The translations under genes were made by a program, and so were the position numbers. From positions 1 to 64,000 of IMG/VR virus record IMGVR_UViG_3300047496_000053: DNA of 64,000 nt, one strand, 5' to 3'. This document shows, piece by piece, positions 38,356 to 46,052 of this stretch. The notes below the pieces were generated by a model that saw only the letters and a program-made list of their open reading frames with translations, was not told the origin of the DNA and made no database searches. This DNA comes from a virus. Numbering within the stretch: the stretch's first letter is position 1; each line of letters begins with the position of its first letter.

Positions 38356-38612
38356 CCGGCGTTCGCGCCCGCGCGCTCTCGCTCTACAAGCCGCCGTTCC
38401 GCTTCGAGAGCGGCTACATTTGGGATGCCGGTGGGCAGATGGTCGCCGACCAGGATTTCGACCCTTCCACCATCGCCAGGGTGCGCGGATGGGGCCGTAT
38501 TTGCTCGATGCCTCAGCCTGAAGCACTCCAGGATGAGGTAGGCAAGATCATTGCCGAGGCGCTGACGGCCTTTTGGGGCACGGAGACCGCCGCGGCCGAG
38601 GGAACGAAATGA
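38352..38612 (+). CDS. Conserved small phage protein
   Basis: 86 residues. YKPPFRFESGYIWDAGGQMVAD then ARVRGWGRICSM and a helical C-terminus EALQDEVGKIIAEAL, a pattern shared by many phage accessory proteins of unknown function. The ATG overlaps the stop of the interrupted gene. Confidence 0.65.
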   Translation: MTGVRARALSLYKPPFRFESGYIWDAGGQMVADQDFDPSTIARVRGWGRICSMPQPEALQDEVGKIIAEALTAFWGTETAAAEGTK

Positions 38613-39439
38613 GCGACGCACGCGACGAAGCACTGCGGCTAGCGAAGGAAGCTGGTCTGTCCTGCAATGACTATGGGCAGATATACGCGACTGGTAGCGG
38701 GGCCGTACTGATTGAGGATATTGCCAGCCTCATCGCACTTGCCCGTGCATCCGCAGCACCAGCCGTGGCGCAGGAGGCGGACAAAGGCCCGTGGACCGTT
38801 TACGTTGACGGCGGGTGTTTGCAGTCCGAAGACTTCACCCATGACGCGCGTCTATACATCAATGGTGACTTCTCCGACGACGCACAACGCATGGCCTACG
38901 CCAAAGCGCTCGCCGCGCAGCTAAACGCCGCCCCCCAACCGCAAGAGCCGGTGGCGTGGATGGTCGTGGCTCCGTGGGGCAATTCAGTTAGCTTTGAAAA
39001 GCCTGATTTTGGGCGTGCTGAGTGGAAGGCACCGGCTCAACAAACTATTGCGCTTTACGCCGATCCCCAACCACAAGCGCCTAGCTCGGATGACGTGCGG
39101 GATAAGAGGATTGCGGAAGCGCCCCGGCCCCCCGATATAACGCCGCTGCCGCTGGTACGGTATGGACGAACTGGGGCGGGAGATTCGATCCTGTTTCGCC
39201 CGATGGCAGATGGGTACTGGACACCGTGGCATGTGGCGCAGGCGCACCTTGATGCCGCCCTTGCTGACGCACGCGATAAGGCACTGGAAGAAGCGGCTCA
39301 GATGTTTGAGAAGCGTTGTCCGCAATGGGATGACTGTGCCAATGCAATCCGCGCCCTGCGCACACATCCAGACTATAGCAACCCCAATGTAGATGCTTTC
39401 GCGGTGATGAAAGACTTGCGGGCCGCTTCGGAGAAATGA
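38609..39439 (+). CDS. Mosaic accessory protein, unknown
   Basis: 276 residues. Opens MSDARDEALRLAKEAG, has a Pro/Gln-rich spacer (AAPQPQEPVAWMVVAP, about 110-125; ADPQPQAPSSDDVRD, about 150-165) and a helical end with ANAIRALRTHP and LRAASEK. The QEPVAW and P-Q-x-Q-A-P-S spacers recur in the protein at 39717, marking exchangeable segments. Confidence 0.6.
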   Translation: MSDARDEALRLAKEAGLSCNDYGQIYATGSGAVLIEDIASLIALARASAAPAVAQEADKGPWTVYVDGGCLQSEDFTHDARLYINGDFSDDAQRMAYAKALAAQLNAAPQPQEPVAWMVVAPWGNSVSFEKPDFGRAEWKAPAQQTIALYADPQPQAPSSDDVRDKRIAEAPRPPDITPLPLVRYGRTGAGDSILFRPMADGYWTPWHVAQAHLDAALADARDKALEEAAQMFEKRCPQWDDCANAIRALRTHPDYSNPNVDAFAVMKDLRAASEK

Positions 39440-39724
39440 GATGACCACCAATTACACCCACGAAAAACAAGGCCAAGGCGATGCACCCGACGCGCTGACT
39501 GAAATGCGCGCCGCGTTGATTGAAGCCGCTTCCGCGCTGGCGACGGTGGCAAATAACATCCGCCGCGAGGACAACGGCGTAACGCCGGTAATGGCGTCCA
39601 TCGCGTACTTTGCGGACGCTGCTGTTGCCAGGGCCCGCGCCGCTGCCACGCCACACCGGCTCCGCACGGTGGATAGCACCAAGAGGGAAGAATGAGCGCC
39701 ACTTCGGAGAAATGAGATGACCAC
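39426..39724 (+). repeat. 23-bp direct repeat flanking a cassette
   Basis: The sequence CTTCGGAGAAATGAGATGAC plus CAC occurs exactly at 39426-39448 and at 39702-39724. It spans the end of one gene (SEK stop) and the start of the next (MTT). Between the copies lies one 84-codon gene. Confidence 0.9.
39441..39695 (+). CDS. MTTN-type accessory protein 5
   Basis: 84 residues, opening MTTNYTHEKQGQGD; helical middle (ALTEMRAALIEAASALATVANNI) and ending near ARARAAATPHR. The start codons resemble the MTTNHT family at 24296-27113. It is bracketed by a 23-bp direct repeat, so it looks like an inserted or deletable cassette. Confidence 0.6.
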   Translation: MTTNYTHEKQGQGDAPDALTEMRAALIEAASALATVANNIRREDNGVTPVMASIAYFADAAVARARAAATPHRLRTVDSTKREE

Positions 39725-40325
39725 TCACTCTTGCAGCTACTACTGCGAGCGCCCCGAGTGCATCAAGCGGCAACGGGATGAGTTGCGGGATTCACAGGGT
39801 GCCAAGCCGGCGAAACCTCCTAAGCATAATTATTGGGGCGTTGGCGAGGTCGATTGTCCGCGCGATATAAAAGCGGGTAACGGCGAATTGCATTCCCTTC
39901 GCTGCAAGGTTTGCGGGGAAACCAATCCGCCAGATGAATTTTGCTGGAATGCCGCTCCCCCACCACAAGCATCCCCGCAAGCGCCTAGCCAAGAGCCGGT
40001 GGCGTATCGGTACATCATCGAGGACGGGGGCGGTCCAAGTTTTGATCGGTGGGAGTATGAGGATTTAATTTGCGGTGGGAAAGTGCCTAAAGACATAGGT
40101 GAGCATCAATTACTCTACGCCGCCCCCCAACCACAAGGCGCCACTTTGGATGACGTGCGGGATGCGGCAAGGTGGCGCTGGATAGAGCAGCATTTCCGCG
40201 TACTCAGCCTGCACATAGATGGCAACCACCACTACTGCGCGACGGTACGAATTGGGCGCATCACTGGCCCGACGTTTGGCGCTGCCGTAGACGCCGCTAT
40301 ACAGCGGGAAAGAGAGAAGCCGTGA
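39717..40325 (+). CDS. Mosaic Cys-containing accessory protein, unknown
   Basis: 202 residues. N-terminal CSYYCERPECIKRQRDEL Cys cluster, LRCKVCGETNPPDEFCW (possible zinc site), a Pro/Gln-rich spacer with QEPVAYRYI, and a C-terminal DDVRDAARWRWIEQHF...AAVDAAI element common in recombinogenic phage proteins. Function unknown. Confidence 0.6.
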   Translation: MTTHSCSYYCERPECIKRQRDELRDSQGAKPAKPPKHNYWGVGEVDCPRDIKAGNGELHSLRCKVCGETNPPDEFCWNAAPPPQASPQAPSQEPVAYRYIIEDGGGPSFDRWEYEDLICGGKVPKDIGEHQLLYAAPQPQGATLDDVRDAARWRWIEQHFRVLSLHIDGNHHYCATVRIGRITGPTFGAAVDAAIQREREKP

Positions 40326-40456
40326 TGGGGCCGTTACCAGACCTAGATTTACCGTTCAAGACGATGATTGTATTGGCGGCTATCGGCTTGCTTGTGCTGA
40401 TTTTAGCGGGCGGCGCATTGCTAATCGAATTGTTGATTCATTTGAGGTGGATATGA
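40325..40456 (+). CDS. 43-residue membrane protein
   Basis: ATG overlaps the previous stop. A long hydrophobic helix (MIVLAAIGLLVLILAGGALLI) and a short C-terminal LLIHLRWI. Function unknown; it is far from the lysis genes on the other strand but could still act on the membrane. Confidence 0.6.
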   Translation: MGPLPDLDLPFKTMIVLAAIGLLVLILAGGALLIELLIHLRWI

Positions 40457-41073
40457 ACGACACCACGCAGGAAGAACTGCCACCGCTCAATCGGTTCAAC
40501 GCAATTTGCTACTACAAGGATGAAGGGCACCCAGAAGCTGAAATGGTCAGTGTTCCTAACGGCAAATGGGTTAGCTACGAACACGCGGCGCAGTGCATCG
40601 CCACGCTGAAAGCGGAGAACGAGAGGCTGCAATCTGATGCGAGGCTGTGGAAGGCGGCAGCGTTTCGATTGGCTGAGTCTGTGCTTGACAAGGGTAGCTA
40701 TAGCTGGACGCCGCAAGAACTCGTTGATGCTTACAACAAGGAAAATACTGGGTATGCAGATAGAGTTGCCGCCCAATCCCAAGCCGCAGCACTACAGGCC
40801 GAACTAACTGAAGCCAAGGCGCAATGGGCAAAGTGGGCCGGGCTGTATGAGCATGAACTTGACAATTGCAACAAGGCGGAATCCCAAGCCGCAGCAATGG
40901 CGGTGCTCCTGGAAGAGGCGCGGGAGTGGATGGGAGAGCCGCCAATTTACTTTCAACCATCCGCCCCTGGTTCATGGCGCGCTCGCATCGACGCAGCACT
41001 GGCCGCATGGAAGGGGAAGGCGCCTGTCGACTCTGCGCACCCGCCGAGCTACGTGCCGTTCAGGCAGCGTTAG
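40453..41073 (+). CDS. Coiled-coil accessory protein, last rightward gene
   Basis: 206 residues from ATG 40453 (GTG at 40447 also in frame). N-terminal NAICYYKDEGHPEAEMV domain, then coiled coils (IATLKAENERLQSDARLW, AALQAELTEAKAQW) and a C-terminal IDAALAAWKGKA. Its TAG overlaps the stop codon of the convergent spanin gene; no terminator separates the two strands' units. Confidence 0.6.
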   Translation: MNDTTQEELPPLNRFNAICYYKDEGHPEAEMVSVPNGKWVSYEHAAQCIATLKAENERLQSDARLWKAAAFRLAESVLDKGSYSWTPQELVDAYNKENTGYADRVAAQSQAAALQAELTEAKAQWAKWAGLYEHELDNCNKAESQAAAMAVLLEEAREWMGEPPIYFQPSAPGSWRARIDAALAAWKGKAPVDSAHPPSYVPFRQR

Positions 41074-41579
41074 GGACCAGCCTGCCCGGTGCCGCGCGCC
41101 CACTTGCGCCATTCAAGTTCGGCGTCGATGCCCGAGGTCGCTATGTCGAGGATTTGCTTGAGCGTGGCGGGGTCAAGACAGGCTCCAATTGTTTTTTCAG
41201 GTCCATCAGCCGGTCCCGGGCTTGCTGCAATTCCAGGTCCGTCGGGCTTGACATCAAGCTCGGCGGGGCCTTGGATGGCGGTGACAGTACGGGTGATGGT
41301 AATGGGGTGTTGCAGCAACCCCACAATAGCGTCGGACATAACGCCAATCTGAGCAACAGCTTCATCGTTGACCTCTTTCGTAACGGTTTCGTCGGCGCGC
41401 GCCTTGTCGTCGATGATCTTTTGGGCATCAGCGGCTTTCTGCATGTCCTTAGCCTTCAGAGCAGCGTACTGGCTGGAGTAGTGCGCGTCAGCGGCGAACC
41501 ACGTAGCTCCGCAACACCCGAGAAGGATCGCGATCGCGATTCCGATCTTGGCGAAGGTCAATTCGATGGTCGTGCTCAT
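41070..41579 (-). CDS. Inner-membrane spanin (Rz-like)
   Basis: 169 residues from ATG 41579. One N-terminal transmembrane helix (IGIAIAILLGCCGATWFAA, about 12-30) followed by a periplasmic coiled coil (AALKAKDMQKAADAQKIIDDKARADETV). An outer spanin is nested in another frame. Spanins fuse inner and outer membranes in the last step of lysis of Gram-negative hosts. The gene overlaps the holin-like gene upstream (ATGA). Confidence 0.85.
   Translation of the reverse strand: MSTTIELTFAKIGIAIAILLGCCGATWFAADAHYSSQYAALKAKDMQKAADAQKIIDDKARADETVTKEVNDEAVAQIGVMSDAIVGLLQHPITITRTVTAIQGPAELDVKPDGPGIAASPGPADGPEKTIGACLDPATLKQILDIATSGIDAELEWRKWARGTGQAGP
41141..41365 (-). CDS. Outer-membrane spanin lipoprotein (Rz1-like), nested
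   Basis: 74 residues wholly inside the Rz-like gene in a different frame. A signal peptide MKLLLRLALCPTLLWGC ends in a lipobox LLWGC, so Cys17 would be lipidated; the mature part is Pro-rich (PLPSPVLSPPSKAPP) then helical (LELQQARDRLMDLKKQLEP). This is the standard Rz1 plan and shows the host has an outer membrane. Confidence 0.8.
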   Translation of the reverse strand: MKLLLRLALCPTLLWGCCNTPLPSPVLSPPSKAPPSLMSSPTDLELQQARDRLMDLKKQLEPVLTPPRSSKSST

Positions 41580-41953
41580 TCGGGTTTGCTCCAGGGTAGG
41601 CGTCCATCCCACTTCGACGCAAGCACATTTGCGACGGGGGCGCCGCTCCAGAATAACAAATATCCGATGAATTGGACATTGGTTATCGTACCGTCCAGGG
41701 TATCGTGCATCACCACCCAGGTCGAGAAAACGAAGCACCCGATCCCCCCGGCGTTGAGGTAGCTGAACTTGCCTTCGGCGTTCTTCAGCAAATTCATCAG
41801 GTCGACGTTCTTGCGTTGCTGCGCCTTGGCCAGCACCCGCCAACAGCCCAGGAACATAGATAGCAGCATTCCCGTGGCGAGGTCCGCGTTCTTGGCCAGC
41901 CAATACCCCGCATTGTTTATCGAATAAATGATCGCGGCGACGGTATGGTCCAT
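41576..41953 (-). CDS. Holin-like membrane protein
   Basis: 125 residues. Hydrophobic segments at about 25-40 (LATGMLLSMFLGCWRV), 65-82 (GGIGCFVFSTWVVM) and 88-105 (VQFIGYLLFWSGAPVANVLA) and a charged C-terminus (KWDGRLPWSKPE). Position between an endolysin-region gene and spanins supports a holin. No family signature, so the call is positional. Confidence 0.65.
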   Translation of the reverse strand: MDHTVAAIIYSINNAGYWLAKNADLATGMLLSMFLGCWRVLAKAQQRKNVDLMNLLKNAEGKFSYLNAGGIGCFVFSTWVVMHDTLDGTITNVQFIGYLLFWSGAPVANVLASKWDGRLPWSKPE

Positions 41954-42390
41954 CACTGCACCGTGAGCACGAAGCTGTCGACCCCCGCTTGCGCAGCCAT
42001 GAACTTCTCGAAGGCCGTAACCGAGTTCAGGACCGCTTCTAGGCCGCCGATTTCCCCGAATGACTCGCCGGTCAGATGGCATCCTTCGGATTGGGTCTCG
42101 GGCACATTGCCCCAATGGAACAAGAGACCGGAATGACCAGCGATGCCGGTAATTTCGAAAGTCTCGAAGGTCTTCGTCGCATTCGGGTGTTGGGGCGTCG
42201 GATTGTTGATCGTGTGGGTGCCGCGCACGCAAACCCATTGCCCGGTGCCTTCAATGGGGGCCCAGGTCACGCCGTCGGCCTGGAGGAAGGTATGGGTGCC
42301 AGTGACCATCAAAAGCGCGCCAGTGTCGTCCGTGACGTTCGCGAAGGCGCCCTCGTGGTCGGTCCGGATGTAGGTCAGGGTCAGATCCAT
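41953..42390 (-). CDS. DUF5675 family lysis-region protein
   Basis: 145 residues. TFETFEITGIAGHSGLLFHWGN followed by SEGCHLTG matches the DUF5675 pattern, whose His and Cys residues recall small murein-cleaving or transpeptidase-like folds. No other endolysin is visible in the window, so this protein is the best candidate for the cell-wall enzyme; that is inference. Overlaps the holin-like gene (TGATG). Confidence 0.65.
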   Translation of the reverse strand: MDLTLTYIRTDHEGAFANVTDDTGALLMVTGTHTFLQADGVTWAPIEGTGQWVCVRGTHTINNPTPQHPNATKTFETFEITGIAGHSGLLFHWGNVPETQSEGCHLTGESFGEIGGLEAVLNSVTAFEKFMAAQAGVDSFVLTVQ

Positions 42391-42392
42391 GG

Positions 42393-42662
42393 TCAGTTCC
42401 TTCCTCGGGTTTGCGGGAACTCGGCTTGCTCCAATCGATCGACCCTGCGCAATTCGTCGATTTGCCGGGTCTGCACTTCGTACAATGTGCGATTGAAAAC
42501 CTCGAACTGCGATCGCATAAGAGAGACTTCTTCGTCGAGGGTCTTTTGCCGCTGGTAAAACTGTCCTATGAAGAAAATGAGCGTGGTGGCCTGGATGATT
42601 AGGGCGATTCCCCCGCCCCACAAAGCCTTGTCGATCGATTCCGCCTTCTTGATTGCTTCCAT
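42393..42662 (-). CDS. Membrane protein with coiled-coil tail, lysis region
   Basis: 89 residues from ATG 42662. A transmembrane helix (GGGIALIIQATTLIFFIGQFY, about 17-37) followed by a coiled coil (QKTLDEEVSLMRSQFEVFNRTL). Could be a second holin, antiholin or spanin-like factor. It separates the fibre gene from the lysis genes. Confidence 0.55.
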   Translation of the reverse strand: MEAIKKAESIDKALWGGGIALIIQATTLIFFIGQFYQRQKTLDEEVSLMRSQFEVFNRTLYEVQTRQIDELRRVDRLEQAEFPQTRGRN

Positions 42663-42675
42663 GAGAATCAGGCCA

Positions 42676-43992
42676 TCAGTAGATTCGGTGGCCGACAAAA
42701 GAACCGTACCCACCGGACTGAGTTTGTCCACCATTGGCGCACGCCACATAAGTTGCAACGGTGTCTCCAGCGGAGACCGTTATAACGTGGTCGATTATCA
42801 CGACTCCTTCTTGTTGACCAGTTCCGACCGCCCATGCGTTCGCATTTCCTTGAGTGCCGCCATTGTGAAGAAGTTGGATAGTGACCGAGCCGGTATTGGC
42901 CGAAGCGTTTCCACAGGTTGCGGTCGCCCGTATTGCGTAAGTTCCAGCGTTCGCTATCGTCAGCGTTCCGGCAGAGTAAGACGTAACACCGACCGCAATG
43001 TGCGCGGTCTGATAATTCAGTACCCCGGTTCCAGAAAATAGCGGGTGATTTCCGTATGACCATGCCGTCATTGCGAACCCTGGAGCGTTTACCCACGCCG
43101 GGGCTCCAGTTCCACCAGACGTGAGAATCTGCCCGGCGACGCCAGCGGGCAGTTTCGATGTCACATTTGCGGCGCTTTGGTAAAGAATTTGCCCGGCACT
43201 GCCGCCGCCGATCGCCGTGGCCGTCGATGCGTTGCCCAAGATGCTGATGAGCCATCCGCTCGGGAAGAGCGCGGCGATCGCGCCAAAGACGTTCCATTGC
43301 ACATTCTGTTGATTGAAAACGAAGATCGACTCGTTCGGCTGAAGCGTGAAGGACACCCCGAGCCCTACGATCGACTCGGTGCCATTGGCATGGATCGTCC
43401 AGTTCTGGTTCGACGAATTGAAGAACCAGTAGCCGTGCCCCGAGGTAGACGGGACTGTCGCGATCGCCGGAAGCGTGATCGTTTGACCGGACGCGGTTCC
43501 GTAAATCTGGACCGCGGTGCCCATCTGGTTGACCGTGAGCGATCCGCCCGCGTTGATGAAGGTTTGACCGCCGAGCGACCCCGGCGCCAAGAAGGCTTGC
43601 CAGTTCGCGCCTCCCGTGTCAGGGTTGGTCGAATTGTTGTCGACGACATTGCGCCACAACCCGGCGCCGCTCGTCATCTGGAGAATCGTCCCCGCCGGAT
43701 AGCCGCCGACATTGCCAGCGAACGTCGAGTCGTAATAGATCGGACCGCCAGCGGCGTACCAGCGAGACCACGCCGAAAGGACGTTGAGGATGTAGTTCAT
43801 ATCCCGCCCGTCCGGAGGATCGCCGCCAGCGCTCGCAGGCACGAATGTCAATGGCGGGAATCCATCGGTGTACGAGGCTGCGCCATTGGTGATCCCGATT
43901 TGCGAAGGCACCGGCACCGTGCGGATGTAGCTTCCGCCAGCGCTGTTCGCAAATGGAAGCTGGATCTTGGTTGGTATTTGGGCGATTTGCAT
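42676..43992 (-). CDS. Tail fibre protein
   Basis: 438 residues from ATG 43992, overlapping the previous stop. The N-terminus (MQIAQIPTKIQLPFANSAGG, DGRDMNYILNVLSAWSRWYAAGG) is of the type that attaches to a baseplate. The middle carries GGQTFINAGG and a lectin-like GTASGQTITLPAIA region; AGQILTSGGTGAPAWVNAP is a common fibre linker. The C-terminal 110 residues form a C1q/TNF-like jelly roll ending GGYGSFVGHRIY, a probable receptor-binding tip. Confidence 0.75.
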   Translation of the reverse strand: MQIAQIPTKIQLPFANSAGGSYIRTVPVPSQIGITNGAASYTDGFPPLTFVPASAGGDPPDGRDMNYILNVLSAWSRWYAAGGPIYYDSTFAGNVGGYPAGTILQMTSGAGLWRNVVDNNSTNPDTGGANWQAFLAPGSLGGQTFINAGGSLTVNQMGTAVQIYGTASGQTITLPAIATVPSTSGHGYWFFNSSNQNWTIHANGTESIVGLGVSFTLQPNESIFVFNQQNVQWNVFGAIAALFPSGWLISILGNASTATAIGGGSAGQILYQSAANVTSKLPAGVAGQILTSGGTGAPAWVNAPGFAMTAWSYGNHPLFSGTGVLNYQTAHIAVGVTSYSAGTLTIANAGTYAIRATATCGNASANTGSVTIQLLHNGGTQGNANAWAVGTGQQEGVVIIDHVITVSAGDTVATYVACANGGQTQSGGYGSFVGHRIY

Positions 43993-46052
43993 CAGATTTG
44001 CACCACGGTAGCGGTGACTCCAGTGGGTTTCGGAAGAACGCCAGATTGCGACACGATCGCCACTTCGACCGGCGTGAGCACGGGACGTACGGCAAAGGTG
44101 TAGGTCATGGTCATGTTTAGAGCGTCGGTCACGTATGCGTTGCCCGTGCGACCGGCGACAGGCGTCAAAAATAGGTTGATGAGGATTTGGTTCACGCTCT
44201 GCACGGAACCGTTCGAGATATTCGACAGCGCTTTGGCGAGCAAGAGGGTTCGGAAGCTCGAATCGGTCAGCGAGAAGTTGGTTGTAGTCGGCGCCCCCGA
44301 GTACCACGGATTCGCACCAGTCGGAGCGGGACCACCACCGAAAGAATCGCCGCTCGCATTGAAAGGCCCACCGGCACCGCTGAATCCGAAATAGGTTCCG
44401 GCCTGCACTTGGAGCACTCGATTAACCCCGAGGATCCGCCCCCACACATCGAGACCGTATCCTTGCGCGGTGTTGATGTTGAACACGAAGTTGAAGAAAT
44501 TGTTGATGTTCGCCGTCTGGTCGATGTATTGCTCAAAGTTGCTTATTAGAGCCATGAGCGTCGGCGAGTTCGCGTACTGGCTCATGATCGTGTCTTCCCA
44601 CACCGGGGTCACGGGCTCGATGAACTGGTACAGGTAGCTTCCGGTCCAGGTGAGGATAGCGCCAAGGACCGGCGCGGTCGAGAAGATCACCTGCCCGGTG
44701 CCATAGATCGAAGCGTTCCCCAGGACCGTCACCGCGGCGATCTGCGTGGCAATGAACGGAGTGGCGACAATGCCGAACTCGATCTGCGGGTCGTACACGT
44801 AATAAGTCTGCCCCGCGTTGCCAGCACCATCGGAAGGGTCGATGTAAAAGTGCAAGCCAGCCGCCGCGGTGATGGGGAATGTGCCGGTGATAGAACAGCG
44901 GAACCATCCTGCGCCGACGTAGTTCATGACGGGAGCGTATGAGCCGACTTGCGGCGTTGGCGCTCCAGCGTTGAAATCGAAGTCTGCATAAGCCACATTC
45001 GCGTCTAAGCCGTCGCGAAGATAAAGCCGGATCGGATTTGCCGTCGAGGTTCCCATCTTCAGGTACACCGAGGCGGTCAAGGTCTGCGTGGCAAATTGCG
45101 TCGGGATGATGGTCGTTTGCAGGTACACGTACGAGTTCGTGAGCCCCGACGAGGCCAAGGTGATAGTCCACGCAGACGTGTTGCCGTCGGGTGTCACGAC
45201 GGCCGATGTCGAAACTGCGCATTGCGTGAAGCCCCACACTGCGGCGTCGCTCAGCACGTTGGCAAATGGGATGACGTTGGTACGCGGCGCGGTCGTGCTC
45301 ACCGTGTAGTCTGCGGCTGTCAGCGGATAGGAGGTCGTCGGCAAGAGCGCGGACGGCGCCGATCCAAGCTCCAATTGCGCGCCCCATGCGTACAGGCCAG
45401 AGCCGACCGTTCCGGCGTAGTTCAGATTGCCCGTTGGATTGGCGAGATATATATTGCCGTTGCCCACCGTCGCCGCGCTTCCGATAATGCCGGTCACGCT
45501 CGCACGGAACCAGCCGTTCGAAAGTTGCAGGATCGAAGTCGACGACACGACGCCCGTGCCGAGAGCGCCAGAGTCGACGACGACGCCAGCATTTAGATCA
45601 ATGTCCGCATAGGCCCCGTTATTGCTTCCGTCTTCCCACTGGATGCGGCAGGCAGTTCGAACGCCAGCCTTGAGGAACACCGACCACGTATAGGTCGAAT
45701 TGGGGACCACGGTGATGTTTTGCGACACACCGAACAGGCCAGTGACCGCGGTTTCGCTGATGAAGTTTCCGGTGCCGCTTCCATCGGGAGCGAAGGTCGC
45801 ATTGACCGCCGCCGTGACATCGGTCAGCGTCCAGCCCGTGCTACCGACAATTTGCGAATAGGTGCACAGATTGGTGCGCGGCGTGGTCGTCAATGGCTGG
45901 TTGCCTTGCCAGTCATTTCGAAATACGCTGGTCACGTTGGCAACGATCACCCCATCGTCGATGTCGCCGAGAGCGAATTGGGTCGTCACCCCGTCGCCGG
46001 TTCCGAGCGATACCGGAATCGGCTCCAGCGAGGTTAGGTAGCTGGTGGCCAT
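43992..46052 (-). CDS. Baseplate protein (DUF2612) with two inserted carbohydrate-binding-like modules
   Basis: 686 residues. The C-terminal part from about 475 (YQFIEPVTPVWEDTIMSQYANSP..., YGLDVWGRILGVNRVL) matches DUF2612, a contractile-tail baseplate family, and runs to the end. Before it lie two tandem modules of about 180 residues, each starting PRTN (PRTNLCTYSQ near 58; PRTNVIPFANV near 255) and containing a WTVS-like YTWSVFLKAG or LTASVYLKMG strand and NGWFR / AGWFRCSITG, the jelly-roll pattern of carbohydrate-binding modules. These may bind surface glycans. Confidence 0.7.
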   Translation of the reverse strand: MATSYLTSLEPIPVSLGTGDGVTTQFALGDIDDGVIVANVTSVFRNDWQGNQPLTTTPRTNLCTYSQIVGSTGWTLTDVTAAVNATFAPDGSGTGNFISETAVTGLFGVSQNITVVPNSTYTWSVFLKAGVRTACRIQWEDGSNNGAYADIDLNAGVVVDSGALGTGVVSSTSILQLSNGWFRASVTGIIGSAATVGNGNIYLANPTGNLNYAGTVGSGLYAWGAQLELGSAPSALLPTTSYPLTAADYTVSTTAPRTNVIPFANVLSDAAVWGFTQCAVSTSAVVTPDGNTSAWTITLASSGLTNSYVYLQTTIIPTQFATQTLTASVYLKMGTSTANPIRLYLRDGLDANVAYADFDFNAGAPTPQVGSYAPVMNYVGAGWFRCSITGTFPITAAAGLHFYIDPSDGAGNAGQTYYVYDPQIEFGIVATPFIATQIAAVTVLGNASIYGTGQVIFSTAPVLGAILTWTGSYLYQFIEPVTPVWEDTIMSQYANSPTLMALISNFEQYIDQTANINNFFNFVFNINTAQGYGLDVWGRILGVNRVLQVQAGTYFGFSGAGGPFNASGDSFGGGPAPTGANPWYSGAPTTTNFSLTDSSFRTLLLAKALSNISNGSVQSVNQILINLFLTPVAGRTGNAYVTDALNMTMTYTFAVRPVLTPVEVAIVSQSGVLPKPTGVTATVVQI

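Noticed and set aside
16734-41073. Integrase or lysogeny module
   Set aside because: No tyrosine or serine recombinase motif, excisionase or attachment site could be identified, so temperate life is not supported by this window.
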